A DNA stretch of 64,000 bases from Henricia sp. BOLD:AAB3569 (GCA_037783545.1 JBBELK010000095.1:625001-689000), one strand, 5' to 3'. Positions 50,432 through 61,730 are shown, numbered from the stretch's first letter. Numbers and translations: made by a program. Notes: generated by a model not told the origin, from the sequence alone.

Positions 50432-51285
50432 CTCTCCGACAAAAGAAACTGTGCATGATAAAAATTGCTGTATTTTTTCAGCCATGGCAGGTAACTCCCT
50501 GGAATAAACTGTTAATGAAAGTCCATGAAATCTTTCAAATGGTTAACCGAACTTGAAATGTACAAAATGTGTTTTTCGTGTTCTCAGAGGTTGCTGAAAA
50601 CTGACTTGCCAATATTGAAGTCACAAAGTCAGTATCGAGTGCATCTTCGCCTCATGGAGCCAATAAACACGCGCATGAAAATCTTGTGGGATGTCATTCC
50701 ACACCTGGACGAGATCTCTACCAAGCTGTTGCAGGTTTGTTGGCTGCTGAGGAAGATGACGTAATCGGCGCTCCATCTCATCCATCTCCATCTCAATCGG
50801 ATTGAGATCTGGTGAGTTTGCTGGCCATGGCAGTACATCATTTCGCTCTCTCTGCCTTCTCACAAGTGCTGAAATGGTGTTTCGGTGACATTGAAAGTGT
50901 GCTGCAACCTCGCCTTGACTTATTCCGGCCCGCAACATTCCAATGGCCTGATGACGGTCAGCTAAGGACAGACGCGGCATGACGTTTTGAGTACTGGACA
51001 CAATCTTGCAAAATGCTCTTCTGACTTTTGGGTAGTCCTTTTATACGGCTTGCTAACGAGACCTGAACTTTATGGAATTATGTTACATAACAACCTGTAG
51101 GACCCCTATTGTGAAATCAACACCCAGGCATGCCTAAGTCCTGCACTATGCCATGAGCAGGTTTTGAGTGCATAACCTTTTTCTATCAATGTCGGAGAAT
51201 ATTGTCTGTGAATTTGGTGTTTATTTTCCACCTACTTGAAAAAATACAGCAATTTTTACCATGCACAGTTTCTTTTGTTGGAGAG
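50432..51285 (-). mobile_element. internally deleted Tc1 element nested in the Helitron
   Basis: TA at 50430-50431 and 51286-51287 flanks inverted ends CTCTCCGACAAAAGAAACTG / complement of about 55 bp. Inside, a single frame (51001 to 50621) fuses the Tc1 N-terminal helix-turn-helix (LSLADRHQAIGMLRAG, HRNTISALVRRQR) straight to the C-terminal end of the catalytic domain (WPANSPDLNPIE, WNDIPQDFHARV). The central DDE region is deleted. Excising the element and one TA restores the Helitron frame (NVDN-RFAQN). Confidence 0.92.
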
Positions 51286-51653
51286 TATATTATCTACATT
51301 CATCAATCTGTTATGAAAATATCTAGAAAGTGATATCTTTACATTGCGTTTATCATTAAAGGTGGGTGTACCTGTTGGAACAAATGCTGGGAAGCATTTA
51401 GCCTCATTGCCTTCTTCCATTAATACTCTGATTGGACTATTTCCTTCGCAAGGTGCAACAAACACGAAGTACATCATCAAAGTATTGATGAAGCATCTGC
51501 GCTGGTGCGAATTATTGGCCATGGTTGAGATGGTTGGGGAGGCTGGATTGGCAGTTGCGCCCACAAGAGATTGTATGTTGGTGGTTTTGGATTGGATAGA
51601 GTGGTCGATTCGGTGGGACATAATTCCTCTGATGCTATGTCGATTGTAATAAT

Positions 51654-52262
51654 AATAATAATAATCAATTCTTATAGAGCGCCCTCCATAAAAATTATCT
51701 CAGGGCACTTTACAAATACAGTAAAAACACATTAAAATACAGCACATTAAAAAGTACACAATAATTTGACAATTTTATATCTTCCTAAAAAAATGTGTTT
51801 TAAGAGATCCTTTTAAAATTTCATATGAAACAGCACCACGTACTAACAGTGGCAGGGCATTCCAAAGTCTCGGTGCACAGACCTGGAATGCCCTGTCACT
51901 GTAGTACTTGTTACCGCCAATAGGTTGGAACAGATACAATTTTCCCTGAGAATTCGATCTCAAACAGCGGCCAGTATCACGGACACGCAGGAGCTCATCC
52001 AAATAATCCGGGACCATACCGTTTAAAATTTTGTATGTCAAACAAAGAACTTTGAATTCGATTCTCTGTTGCACCGGGAGCCAATGCAGCTCTTTCATAA
52101 CTGGAGTGATATTTTCATATTTGTTAATCCTGGTAACTAGACGGGCAGCAGAGTTTTGTATTACTTGTAATTTTCAAACTTCTTTGGCAGGAATACCAAA
52201 AAGAAGGCTATTGCAATAGTCAATCCGGGATGTAATAAAGGCGTGCACCAACTTTTCTGTAG
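51654..52262 (-). mobile_element. CR1/L2-type LINE 3' end
   Basis: The minus strand encodes the post-RT tail: KELHWLPVQQRIEFKVLCLT, YKILNGMVPDYLDELL, RAFQVCAPRLWNALP and LKTHFF with a stop near 51775. An upstream out-of-frame piece corresponds to the usual DYCNSLL..IP segment. The 3' UTR reads aagtgccctgagataatttttatggagggcgc and ends in an (ATT)n tail at 51647-51664. It is 5' truncated. Confidence 0.85.
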
Positions 52263-52499
52263 TTTTGGAATCCAAAAGAGAACGAATTTGTAGATATCAT
52301 GTTTCTGAGAGCATCTGATGGCTGTATGCGCTCCATTTTGTCTCTCATAAATTTTAATTCGTAGCACTGGATGCAACGCCGCAGAATCAAGCCCAACCCC
52401 CGAGCAAGTCGGATGATGATCCTGATGGCCGCTGATCTGGTTTTTTGGATTGGGTCCAATCAGCATCGTGAAGAGTGAGATCCTCCTCCTTTAGTCCAT

Positions 52500-53615
52500 G
52501 GCGTTCTAGGAAGACCTCGCCCATAACCTGTCTATCATCTTCTTGTCGACATCTGTTATGCCCACTTGACCCATATCTTTGGAGTCAACATTCTGTTGGG
52601 AGCTGATGACCATTCGTTGTAAGGTGTACCCAAGCAGGGACATTTTGCTTAAGCTCATGGAGGTCCGCGAACTAATGTTGATGGCCTTCGTACAAAGCGC
52701 CCCATAGTAAGCTGTCATATCGTTTTTTTCAGTTCTGACAGCCGGGCAAGGTATTCGGCAACTATCATGAGGTCGGGTTCGAATTTTCGCGTACACAGAT
52801 AGAGCATCATCTCCTTGACATCCATGCTTAAGGTGTGACTTATTTTGCCAAGATACAATACAATGGCATTCCCGAACAGTGGAAGTGTAAATCCTAGTTA
52901 TAAATCGATGTAGGCGCCTGTATCGTCTTCACCGTATATCCGGATTTGTGAGAAGATGTATGACCCTGGCCTAAAATAGCCTGATAATCTGTGTGACGTT
53001 GAGGGGGATCTCGTGGTATGAGAGTCGGAACATCTGATTGAATTTTTGCACGATTGTCCCGTGCTGCTCTGTGAATGAGTTTGATGATGATCCCTTGATA
53101 CCTAGTCTAGCTATCTCGAGAATGAACTTACCATAGAGTGAAGCCAAGCCGACCCTATATGCGGATCCAGATGTATCTATCAAATCCTTCGTCAAAGATT
53201 CCTCAGTGAGATCATCATCTGGTGGCGGTACTGAGTAAGGCAAAGCCTTGCGTCCCTCCCCTGGCGACCCGGCGGCGGTTGTGATTATTTCCCCGAGAGG
53301 AGTCTCATAAACTGCTCCGTCGAGTGAGTCACCGTCATTGTCATCGCTTAGTGAATCAAAATCAGTTGGGGGACCCCGAGTTGTAATTGTTTGGATAATC
53401 TGGTCAACCCTAGGCGTACTCAATACTTTGGAAGCTATAGATGGTACCTCGCAAACTTTTTGGCTGTTAGGAGTGATGAGCGAAGACAAAAGTGACGCAA
53501 GGACGAGTTTAGCTTGTGGGTGTGGGTCCCCGTTGGTAGAGAAAATACTCTTAACCACGGTGGGGTAGTGTTTCGGTGGTATCCATGTAGCCGTCCATCC
53601 CATCCTCGTCGCCAA
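52500..53615 (-). pseudogene. unrecognised 214-aa open frame plus decayed downstream sequence
   Basis: An ATG at 53615 opens 214 codons to 52971. It begins MATRMGWTATWIPPKH, has an acidic middle, and near its end reads GLASLYGKFILEIARLG. Coding-like sequence continues to about 52505 but with a stop near 52905 and a frame change near 52725. I recognise no family. A capsid/nucleoprotein-like origin (TE gag or an old endogenised RNA virus) is one possibility, not shown. The 214-codon part is intact; the downstream part is clearly broken. Confidence 0.45.
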
Positions 53616-53719
53616 AATGTAACCGAGGGGAGGATATGTAGGAAAAATATATAATTGAATAAATTTCCAAAATTAAATTGACTCCAAGCCTTCGAAAGCA
53701 ATGGACGTGTAGCAGTCAA

Positions 53720-55240
53720 ACAGGGGTATATTACAAAATGTTTTTTATTTCTGTCTCATTTACTTAAGTTATACCCTTGGTTCCAAAAGTTAATTTGTCT
53801 CAAAAGAGAAATTACCCAAAAAACGACAGTCAACACCGAACCAATATATGTTCATGAACCCACACTATTGTGCGATGCACTGGCCCAGTATAGTGACATC
53901 AACTAGTTGTCCACCTTAAATCAGTGACGGACGACAACCGGTGCCAAATGCTCATGGTGATTGCTCGTAGCAATGTAGCTATATGCTGTAGCCAATTAGT
54001 CGCACAAGCAGAATCGCAATAAAACTTAAATGTACCAAGCCAAAGTGTCTGCAAATGTGCTGCACAAGTCCAGCAATATACATGTAACAATGTACAATTG
54101 AAGAAGGTGACTAAATGCAGGCACAAAACATCACAGCAAATAACAGGAGCTCTTTACACCAGCATGGTCTAATGTGGACTGCCCCACACCTAGCCTACAT
54201 TACAAGAAGAAAACTCTGACAATAGCCCAATGAAATTTCAGATATGCAATTGTAAGTTTAGTAGGAGAGGCATGACAAAGCACTACCCTGAAAAAGAATA
54301 CAGTTACAAGGAAATGTAAATTTTATGTAAATGAACCTAGGGACCTGGCAGGTCATATAGCTTGCCTGTTCACACAGGAGTCCTTTTTATCGAATTTGTA
54401 AATCGTAAATCTGTTTTTTGGTGTTTTTTTTAATATTTTGTTTAAAAAATAGTAAATATCAAAAATATTGATGCGGGCGTCAAAATTGATGCGCGCGGGG
54501 ACGAGAAACATGTAATTTATAATATTTGGCCTTACCGTTGAGTATTTTCTTCCTTGCTTTACTCACGGGCGCGTTGCACATACACAGTGCATTCGCTTGA
54601 TGCATGACGCACAGGTACATGTGTGTTTTGGTGCGCTCAGCGTGCACGCACATCAGATCGGGGCTACACAGTATCTGAAATGCACATTACCCGCTAAAGC
54701 TTTATTTTATATAATAACTATGTTGCTATAAGTAATGCATCAAGCAGTCATCAAAGAGTCATCAGTGGTGATGACTTCTGATACCCAAATCATATCTGAT
54801 GACTCTTTGATGCCCTTTTGTTTCAAACAGTAATCATTGTGACCTCAATTCCAGCATTTTTGATGACTGTTGATGACTAAACTCCTTATAGTTCTTTATT
54901 TTGGTGGTTCCAATTGCTGCCCTTTTGATACCTTTTCTGAAGTGATGCTAGTTCTGATGACCAAATGACCAAATTTTCCAGTAGGGATGTACACTTCTTA
55001 CATTAAATGAGGAATATCGTAGTGTGTTCGCATATATTGAGGGTATGCATTCCACTTGAATGATTTTGTATATGATTAGATAACTGTATATCTGCATTTC
55101 AAACCAACCTTGTCACAGGAATAGGTGAAAAGAGTCATTTGGGAAACAAATCCAAAATTTAAAACATACCAATATCCCAAACTTATTATGAGTAGTGTAC
55201 ATTGTACTATGTGCAAACTATGTTTCAGTAGACCAACTTA
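53720..55240. other. no gene recognised; one hairpin
   Basis: AT-rich sequence. At 54748-54812 CATCAAAGAGTCATCAG pairs with CTGATGACTCTTTGATG, and related gatgact motifs follow to 54890. Nothing else was recognised. Confidence 0.5.
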
Positions 55241-55246
55241 CGCTGA

Positions 55247-55432
55247 ATGGCGGCAACATTTGTAGGAAACAGTGGTGGTTTGGCAACTCAGTCGCCCTTG
55301 AAACTCGCGGACACACCTTCCCGTCTAGAGATCGACCTTGGAGAGAAGAACTTCCCCATACCGCAACCATCAAGTTCTTCACAAACATCGAGTGTTTTTT
55401 CTCACTTTATATTGCCGTCCACTTTTCCATAG
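55247..55432 (+). CDS. possible short + strand exon, unrecognised
   Basis: ATG at 55247 opens 61 codons (MAATFVGNSGGLATQSPLK) with a balanced, protein-like composition. No donor or partner exon was identified and no motif was seen. Confidence 0.25.
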   Translation: MAATFVGNSGGLATQSPLKLADTPSRLEIDLGEKNFPIPQPSSSSQTSSVFSHFILPSTFP

Positions 55433-55593
55433 GCAGCCAAACACCAGCACCAATGTGTACCTGGTGGTTACAAAAGAGAAAAAAGAGAAAAAGCTTGCTG
55501 GATAAAATGAGGTTACCAACAAATTTCATGTGATTGTCATGGAAATGAAACAGTCTAACACTGGTCATACACTATTTCTATCACATGAGGATT

Positions 55594-55916
55594 TCACTGG
55601 TAACGTTCTCTACTAAGCAAGAGTTTTTTTGTACCTCTATGAAATGCCTCCTGTACCCTAGAATTCAGTTCTCGACACTGGGTGAGCTCATTTCTGGTGT
55701 CACTCAGCTTCTTCTTTAGGATCGCGTTCTCGTCATCGCTTATTTGCAGCTCTCTTTTGAGTTCCTTAACTTTTTTTTTTGCTAGCCAGCTCCCGTTCAG
55801 TATCAGTGCCATTAGCAGTCTCAAGCATGGCTCTTTTGCGGCTGGTACTTGGTTGAAAAACTGGCGAATCTTGTTTATCTTTAAGGCGACTTTCAATGGC
55901 TGCGCTATCGGCCATG
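55594..55916 (-). pseudogene. coiled-coil N-terminal exon, copy 1
   Basis: ATG at 55916 opens MADSAAIESRLKDKQD, a Ser/Thr/Arg patch (QPSTSRKRAML), then a heptad-like coiled coil (ELKRELQISDDENAILKKKL, RNELTQCRELNSRVQE). A poly-Lys codon run (10 T on the + strand) may cause a slip. The same exon and about 120 bp of 3' flank are duplicated at 57215-57690. Confidence 0.6.
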
Positions 55917-56502
55917 CATAATTAGCTAGCCCTAGGCTAGGCCAGTCATATGCACACGTACGTACACGTATACACATTCGATAAACAAGCAGTGTATTTC
56001 AAGTTCACCCACTTCCAAATTGATTGTACGAGTCTTACGATTTGTAGGCTTTCATCTGTTCATGTGTACAGGGCTCTCGGTATGTACTAGATTATTGTAT
56101 ATGTCGGGATAACTAACGCTTGGTAAAGCAGCAGTCAGCCGGTTTAAGTTAGTCGGGATCAACTCCGATTGCGGACGTTTTTTCCCAAATATCTACCTCT
56201 TGCTACATTGTTCAGTGACTCATAGTCGTACCGTAATGTCTTTTTCTTACATTTTTTGGCATACATCGTTTTATATTTACGCGTTCACCACTGGTTCAGC
56301 TCGGAAAATCGATCAGCTCAGTGCTGATTGTCCAATTAATTTCCTACAACAATAGCGGCGCTGATTTTGCGTAACCAGGAAGTAAGGCAAGTCACGAGAC
56401 TTAGTGAGAGCCCTCTATAGACAGATGCAGCTCCCAATCACCTGTTCTTGTAGCTCTGGCGCTGAGCAAGACATTCTCAACCACAGCCACGTATGTTAAC
56501 CA

Positions 56503-56777
56503 GGGCCCAATTTCATAGAGCTGCTTAAGCGCTAGCTGAAAACGTGTGCTTACTGTAGCAGAAAAGTTGTGCTAACGTTAAGGCTATTTCACGGCCGCGG
56601 CGTGCTTAAGCATGCGCGTGCTTGGAAACCGCCATTGTTGCGTCACTATCTTAAGCAAAATGTGGCTCTGCGGTTAAGGCAGGTTTTCAGTTGCTTACCG
56701 TTAACAATGTCTATGAAATAGCCTGACGCTCGGTTAATGGAAAATGGGCTGTTAAACAGCTCTATGAAATTGGGCCC
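56503..56777. mobile_element. MITE, GGGCCCAATTTCATAGAGCT family, copy 2
   Basis: The inverted ends GGGCCCAATTTCATAGAGCT and AGCTCTATGAAATTGGGCCC are perfect over 20 bp. The interior has gcttaag/cttaagc-rich stems. Confidence 0.85.
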
Positions 56778-57045
56778 AGAATGCAAATGTTGCACTTCCC
56801 GTACACATCTTCTGTATGAAACTTGTGAAGGCTGCGACCAGGCCCTTAAATTCTCCACCACTGATGACATCTGCAGTCTCTTGTCTGTTGAATCCTGACT
56901 CCAACTTCTCTGTGATGGCACTGTCACATATTCTCACCTTCTCCTGTTCATCTAAACTCTCCACATATGCTTCCCACTGCAGTTTGCGTAGCGCATCATG
57001 CATCAGCTTTATGGGCACGCATACTTCGGTTATAGCGATGCCCAT
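56778..57045 (-). pseudogene. coding-like exon of the DUF6589-like gene block
   Basis: The minus strand reads EVCVPIKLMHDALRKLQWEA, then EKVRICDSAITEKLESGF and GLVAAFTSFIQKMCTGSATF, ending FAFW where the MITE begins. This style is seen in DUF6589-type repeated genes. The MITE truncates the frame. Confidence 0.5.
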
Positions 57046-57171
57046 TCATCACCCCACTGATGGAACCTTCAGCTATAACACTTGCTTCAATGAGGATGTC
57101 TGTGAGCCCTGTATCTTTGTAAAAAGTAAACAACTATTCTTTGACTTGTAATAGTTCAGTATCTGTCACCA

Positions 57172-57397
57172 TGGGCCAATTTTATAGAGCTGCTTAAGCA
57201 TGAAAAAGCTTGCTTGATAAAATGAGGTTACCAACAAAAATTCCATGTGATTGTCATGGAAATGAAACGTCTATTAAACACTGGTCATACACTATTTCTA
57301 CCACATGAGAATTTCACTGGTAACGTTGTCTACTAAGCATGAGTTTTTTGTACTTGAGCCAATTTTTGGTGCTTAAACACCTATGAAAATGACCCCA
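57172..57397. mobile_element. MITE-like unit, GGGCCAATTTTATAGAGCTG family, copy 3
   Basis: The left end GGGCCAATTTTATAGAGCTG and a decayed right end (caatttttggtgcttaaacacctatgaaaatgaccc) enclose sequence duplicated from 55490-55620, so the element has apparently taken up the 3' flank of the coiled-coil exon. Confidence 0.5.
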
Positions 57398-57399
57398 TA

Positions 57400-57690
57400 C
57401 CTGATGCCTCTATCTTAAGGAGAAGTGTCTCCTGTACCCTCTTATTGAGTTCTCTACACTGGGTGAGCTCATTTCTGGTGTCACTCGGCTTTTTCTTTAG
57501 GATCGCATTCTCGTCATCGCTTATTTGTAGCTCTCTTTTGTTATCTTTTTTGCTAGCCAGCTCCCGTTCAGTATCAGTGCCATTAGCAGTCTCAGGCATG
57601 GCTCTTTTGCGGCTGGTACTTGGTTGAAAAACTGGCGAATCTTGTTTAAATCTTTAAGGCGACTTTCAATGACGCTTTTCAGTTGCGTTG
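57400..57690 (-). pseudogene. coiled-coil N-terminal exon, copy 2
   Basis: The frame contains TANGTDTERELASKK, ELQISDDENAILKKK and RNELTQCRELNKRVQE, nearly identical to the copy at 55594-55916. The initiation region is shifted out of frame. Confidence 0.6.
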
Positions 57691-57879
57691 TCATTGCTTT
57701 CTCAGTCTTCTGCTTCCTTGCTTTCTATTTGAGAAATACAAGTAAAAAAACGAAGACCAAATTTTGCAATTGTTTTGCAATCAAAACTGTACATGTGATG
57801 TGTATTATTGACTGGTGCACTTTTGATCGCTAACCCAATTTTGCAAATCAAATAAGGAAAAAATACCATACATGTGTAA

Positions 57880-58049
57880 CCAAGTGATAAAATAACATAC
57901 AAGGAACAGGGATTCGACTCGCACATACGGAGCAGTTGTTTTTCGATTGCCGTTTGTATGCCTCCTCGGTCTGTTACAATTATGAGAGTTTCACTGGCTA
58001 GTGACGAGTACTTATGGGCAAACATGGGGAAAAATCCTAAGTGCTCCAT
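57880..58049 (-). pseudogene. coding-like fragment, unrecognised
   Basis: The frame reads EHLGFFPMFAHKYSSLASET, then LIIVTDRGGIQTAIEKQLLR. It is protein-like, possibly an exon of the same DUF6589-like block. No motif was recognised. Confidence 0.35.
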
Positions 58050-59819
58050 CTTGCTTTACCCATATTAAAATGTGGACTAATTGTTTTTTTTACCAATAAT
58101 TGTCCATGCTTTGTTATTCAAGTTATGTCCTCTTGTTACCTGTGAATGGCATTCCATTTGAGCTGTTGCCCAATTCAGTCACAAGTGAAGACGGAGTCAC
58201 CTCTCTCTTTAGCCTGTTGCAATAATCAAGATCATTTGGATTCCATAAAGCTGGACGGTCTGCATATATACACATGTAAAACAGAAGTGGAAAAACAAAT
58301 GAAACACAATCAACATGGATTCAATTTACCATCTACATCTGGTAATGTTGCTTGTAGCAGAGCCACACGTTAACTACGGCCACATCAAGGAGAAAGTGCA
58401 GAATTCTTCCACCAGCACTGATTTTCTGGATGAAGTATAATATGATCGAAGTTGGTCGTTCCTATAGTATCTACATGTATTCCTCCCATGTAGCGTGGGG
58501 ATATTCACTTCTTGCGGGAAGCATCGCTTGTTACTTTCCGTGTTAACTCGATCGTCTGTTGTTGGATCACGCCACCCTTGACGACTACTGGATAGCACCA
58601 TCATCAGCTAGTTGTCTTTCCACACAGCAGCTGTGAGTTGCCCATTCTGCCTTGTATAGAATGTGCCTCAGTGGGTCTTTTCCATTCGTCTCATCTTCTC
58701 ACGGTGAGGGTTCTCATCGCTGTTGAAGAAGTCCCGTGGCAGTCCTTCCAAATTTATAAACAGTGTAAAAATGTTAGTTTGATAAAAACACAATTAGGGA
58801 GGGGGAAGTCATGATTTTACTAAGGGAAAACGTGGAATTTTTCACAACTGTCCTTTTGGGAGATGATAATTATACACGGGGTACATTTTTTGGAGAAGGT
58901 AATCAATCCGATCCTTTAAACATTCCCACGTGTTGTAGGTAGAGTCTAGAAACTTCTGAATAAATCGTTGAAGAATCGAAGCCTAAACACGAGAGTTGTA
59001 TACCATACCCTCAAACCCGTCTTGATGATCGGGAGAACCCCAAATTTGAATAAGGGAGACGGTCTCACTTCCGCTTTCTTCCTCGGTTGCCCCGTGCCAT
59101 ATCACGGCAGATGTTAACGCAGAAGGAGCCGAAACACCGTCGGTTTTTGTAATTTATTGCAATTTTTGCAGCACTATTTATTTTTTGCGAACTTAATCGG
59201 CAGTGAATAACAAACAAATGTGGCGCGAAAGACCTGGAACGTCCCCAAGACCCTCGCCAATCAAAAGAGTGTAACCACGGCAACGATTTACCGAAGGCTC
59301 TTGGAGAGCCACCCTCACTCCCCCTGCAGTTATCAAATAATATGTGTCACTGTCGGAAGCATTCTTAACGTAAGCACACATAAAGTGGTGCAATGGTCGC
59401 ACTGAATCCAGCTGACCTTCCTGGTTTCTAGGGGGAATACATCAAAAGGCATCACACTGTCCAGCTTGGTTGTTGCTGCCCTTATTTACTATCAGGCATG
59501 GGAATCTTTCCAGTTTAAACACAATTCTGTTTTTCTTTTCCTTCAAATTTTGTGGTTTTCGAGTTCAGTGTAAAATTGAAATAAAATATAGGGGTGAATA
59601 TAAAGTAAGGGGGTAATGTTGGATTACAACTCTGGAGCCGACAATTCCCTTTTATTCTGATTGAAATTTCTACATTATTTATTTTCTACATTGTTTTAAG
59701 TTGGAACTGTCTTTGATGTACTCTCTGAACATGCTGGTGTGCTCATGATGCATAATTACAGGTGGTGTGCCACACAATATGGTTTCTTACTCGTGTATAA
59801 GTCACATTGTGCCTTCCTT
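58050..59819. other. mostly unassigned TE-rich sequence
   Basis: Short frames at 58374-58604 and 59065-59283 (minus) look weakly coding. The latter contains an ATG followed by ARGNRGRKRK and a possible GTGAGA donor. No family was assigned. Confidence 0.3.
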
Positions 59820-60000
59820 CTACAGTTGGATGTGCGCCTTATAGACCAATCCGATAACTAAGGTCTCCTTCCCTGTATATCTGCCATAGCTGGGAGGCTT
59901 CGAGTGCATGGGTTGTGCATTATATGCACGCGACGCGCCCCCTTCGCGTCCATGTGACGCGACACCTGTGGCAAATGTTTCAGATGTGCTGGTCATTCTT

Positions 60001-60357
60001 TGGCAGTCTGTAGAGCGGCCAGTGGAGGAATCCCCCATTTTTCTGCAAAAGCAATCACGGCAGATGCCAGCATCAGTTGCTCCACTGACATCGCCTCCCA
60101 TGTAGCAATCTCATTAGCTATGTTGTCAGTTTGTCCCCAAAAAAGTATTTCCTTGTGGAACTCTTGTGGAACTCTTGTGGCGTTTCGACCAAACCTTGTT
60201 GCTTGTAATTGGCTTCACGTTTAGCTCTTGCACTCTTGGCATGGACCATTCTCTCCATTAGACCATCTCCGCTGTACAGGATGGGATGGGGATGGCCAAT
60301 GGATTCAGGGACAGTCGTGGAGATGTTCCATACATAGGTATTACACCGACAGTCCAT
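60001..60357 (-). pseudogene. DUF6589-like relic, copy 2 (C-terminal)
   Basis: The minus strand reads HPILYSGDGLMERMVHAKSA, then LVETPQEFHK. After a frame change it reads NIANEIATWEAMSVEQLML and AFAEKWGIPPLAALQ to a stop near 60001. It is colinear with 44185-44427, and the non-coding flank to about 60600 is also shared with 44430-44591. Confidence 0.55.
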
Positions 60358-60602
60358 GCTGGATTGGCCTCCACAACTCCCAGATTGACATGATTAAAGT
60401 ACATATGAATTGGTTGTCTAATTATTCAATATAAAGTCACAATGTCCAACTGCAGGAAATCGTATGAAAGTGGAAACTGCAGTGTTTCAGATTGTGTAAC
60501 GCTTCATGCAGGTTAACGGTTGCCTACGTGATGAAGTAAAGAAAAAACCCTATAATGAACGTATTGTTGCTTTTAATGTTTACTTACAGTATGCTACTCT
60601 CT

Positions 60603-60865
60603 TTAATAATTCCTAAGATTGAAAATTCACTCTATAAGAGTGAACTTTCAATCTTTCATAGTTTGCCATGAGGGAACAATCTTTCAAGATTGAAAATCAA
60701 TCGTTTTTTCGATTGAGAAGTTTCACTCTTAAAAAGACTGAACTATTCAATCTAAAAGATTGGATTTTCACTCTAGTTTTAGACTGATATTTTCTCAATC
60801 TTGGAAGAAGATTGAATTATTCAGTGTTTTTAGATTGAAAATTTACTCTTAAACGGATTGAGACC
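60603..60865. repeat. cluster of alternating GATTGAAAATTCACTCT half-palindromes
   Basis: Motifs agattga(a/)aattcactct and agagtgaa.tttcaatc alternate across 260 bp, giving many nested short stems (60618-60652, 60695-60740, 60745-60850). There is no transposase and no clean element ends. Confidence 0.75.
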
Positions 60866-61025
60866 AGTTTTATAAATACCAAAAGATTTGAACACATATT
60901 TCAAACAGTACATTTTAATCACTTTATTTACGTGTTCAAAACCAAACGTGCATCATATTAAAAATGCACACGTTGTATAGCGATCAAAAGTAAATCATGT
61001 CCGTTATATAAAGATGTCTTGATAC

Positions 61026-61537
61026 ATGTTAGGTCGAAAAAAGGGGGCGGGGCCATGGGGGCGGCATTCCCCACACTTATGTTCCTCGTCAGACAACTTT
61101 GTACAAGTGCATTGCTTGGCATTTAGCAAGAATATGCTGCTAAAAAATAATGATACATTTTCAATGACCCAAAAGCTTAAGTTGAATGAAAAGATTCTGC
61201 AGACGTTGTATTTTTATAAGAAAACAGCTATGGCGGACATGCAAGGAAGGTCCTTAGTTGGCGGATTCGTGCATACACAGGTTGGTTTTCATTGTACAAA
61301 TTCTCAGCGGAAGGTACTCGAACGCAGTGGTTTCTTGCACGTCCGCAATACATGGTTCTTTTTCTTCGGATATTATTTGTATCGCCGCAAATCCGCGAAA
61401 ATCCAAAAGATTCTCTCGTCCATATCAACACCCAGAAACCCTTCTAATGAAGAAACCATAAACCAACCGCGAATGACAAAAGTAACTCGCACTTCGCGCT
61501 GGTTTCTACGGCTGGAAATACAACTAACTCACTAGAC
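61026..61537 (+). other. 169-codon open frame, unrecognised
   Basis: It is the longest uninterrupted + strand frame in the window. Composition is irregular (WFFFFGYYLYRR, Lys/Ser-rich) and no domain is recognised. It is probably chance or TE-derived. A hairpin follows at 61540-61580 (CGTGACTTTTCgGAACC / GGTTCaGAAAAGTCACG). Confidence 0.25.
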
Positions 61538-61730
61538 CCCGTGACTTTTCGGAACCAGAATATGGTTCAGAAAAGTCACGTGATCTTGAATTTTTGAAAA
61601 ATGCTCAAAAACTTTCAAATTTGACGGCGTCTATTCAGGATATATCTAATTTACTCTGGAAAGCGCTTCAGAATAATGTATGGGTCTATTTCGAGCCCAA
61701 CAAATAGCCCAACAAAGCCGGTGTGTCCCT

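Larger units (their letters stand above)
47640..51621 (-). pseudogene. Helitron Rep/helicase relic (interrupted)
   Basis: Fragments appear in Helitron order on the minus strand. The pre-Rep region is 51290-51621 (VFVAPCEGNSPIRVLMEE, FPAFVPTGTP). The Helitron-like N domain is about 49980-50430 (HYIFFAQYLSEIEKVM, YKFLKPIRETPPYWQ, RQLGIPTWFCSF). The HUH Rep segment is 49784-49981 ([20 protein letters not shown]). [10 protein letters not shown] segment lies near 49330-49430. The linker before the helicase is 47640-48041 ([42 protein letters not shown]). Stops and frameshifts are common and no helicase Walker motif was found. Two foreign pieces interrupt it: a Tc1 element and an acidic exon at 48542-48834. 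Confidence 0.85.

Noticed and set aside
51344..51649. 101-codon + strand gene
   Set aside because: It is antisense to clear Helitron pre-Rep coding sequence, so it is a shadow frame.
61026..61537. 169-codon + strand gene
   Set aside because: Composition is irregular, there is no motif, splice context or homologous copy in the window, and a minus-strand TE-like exon lies just downstream. Listed only as unrecognised.
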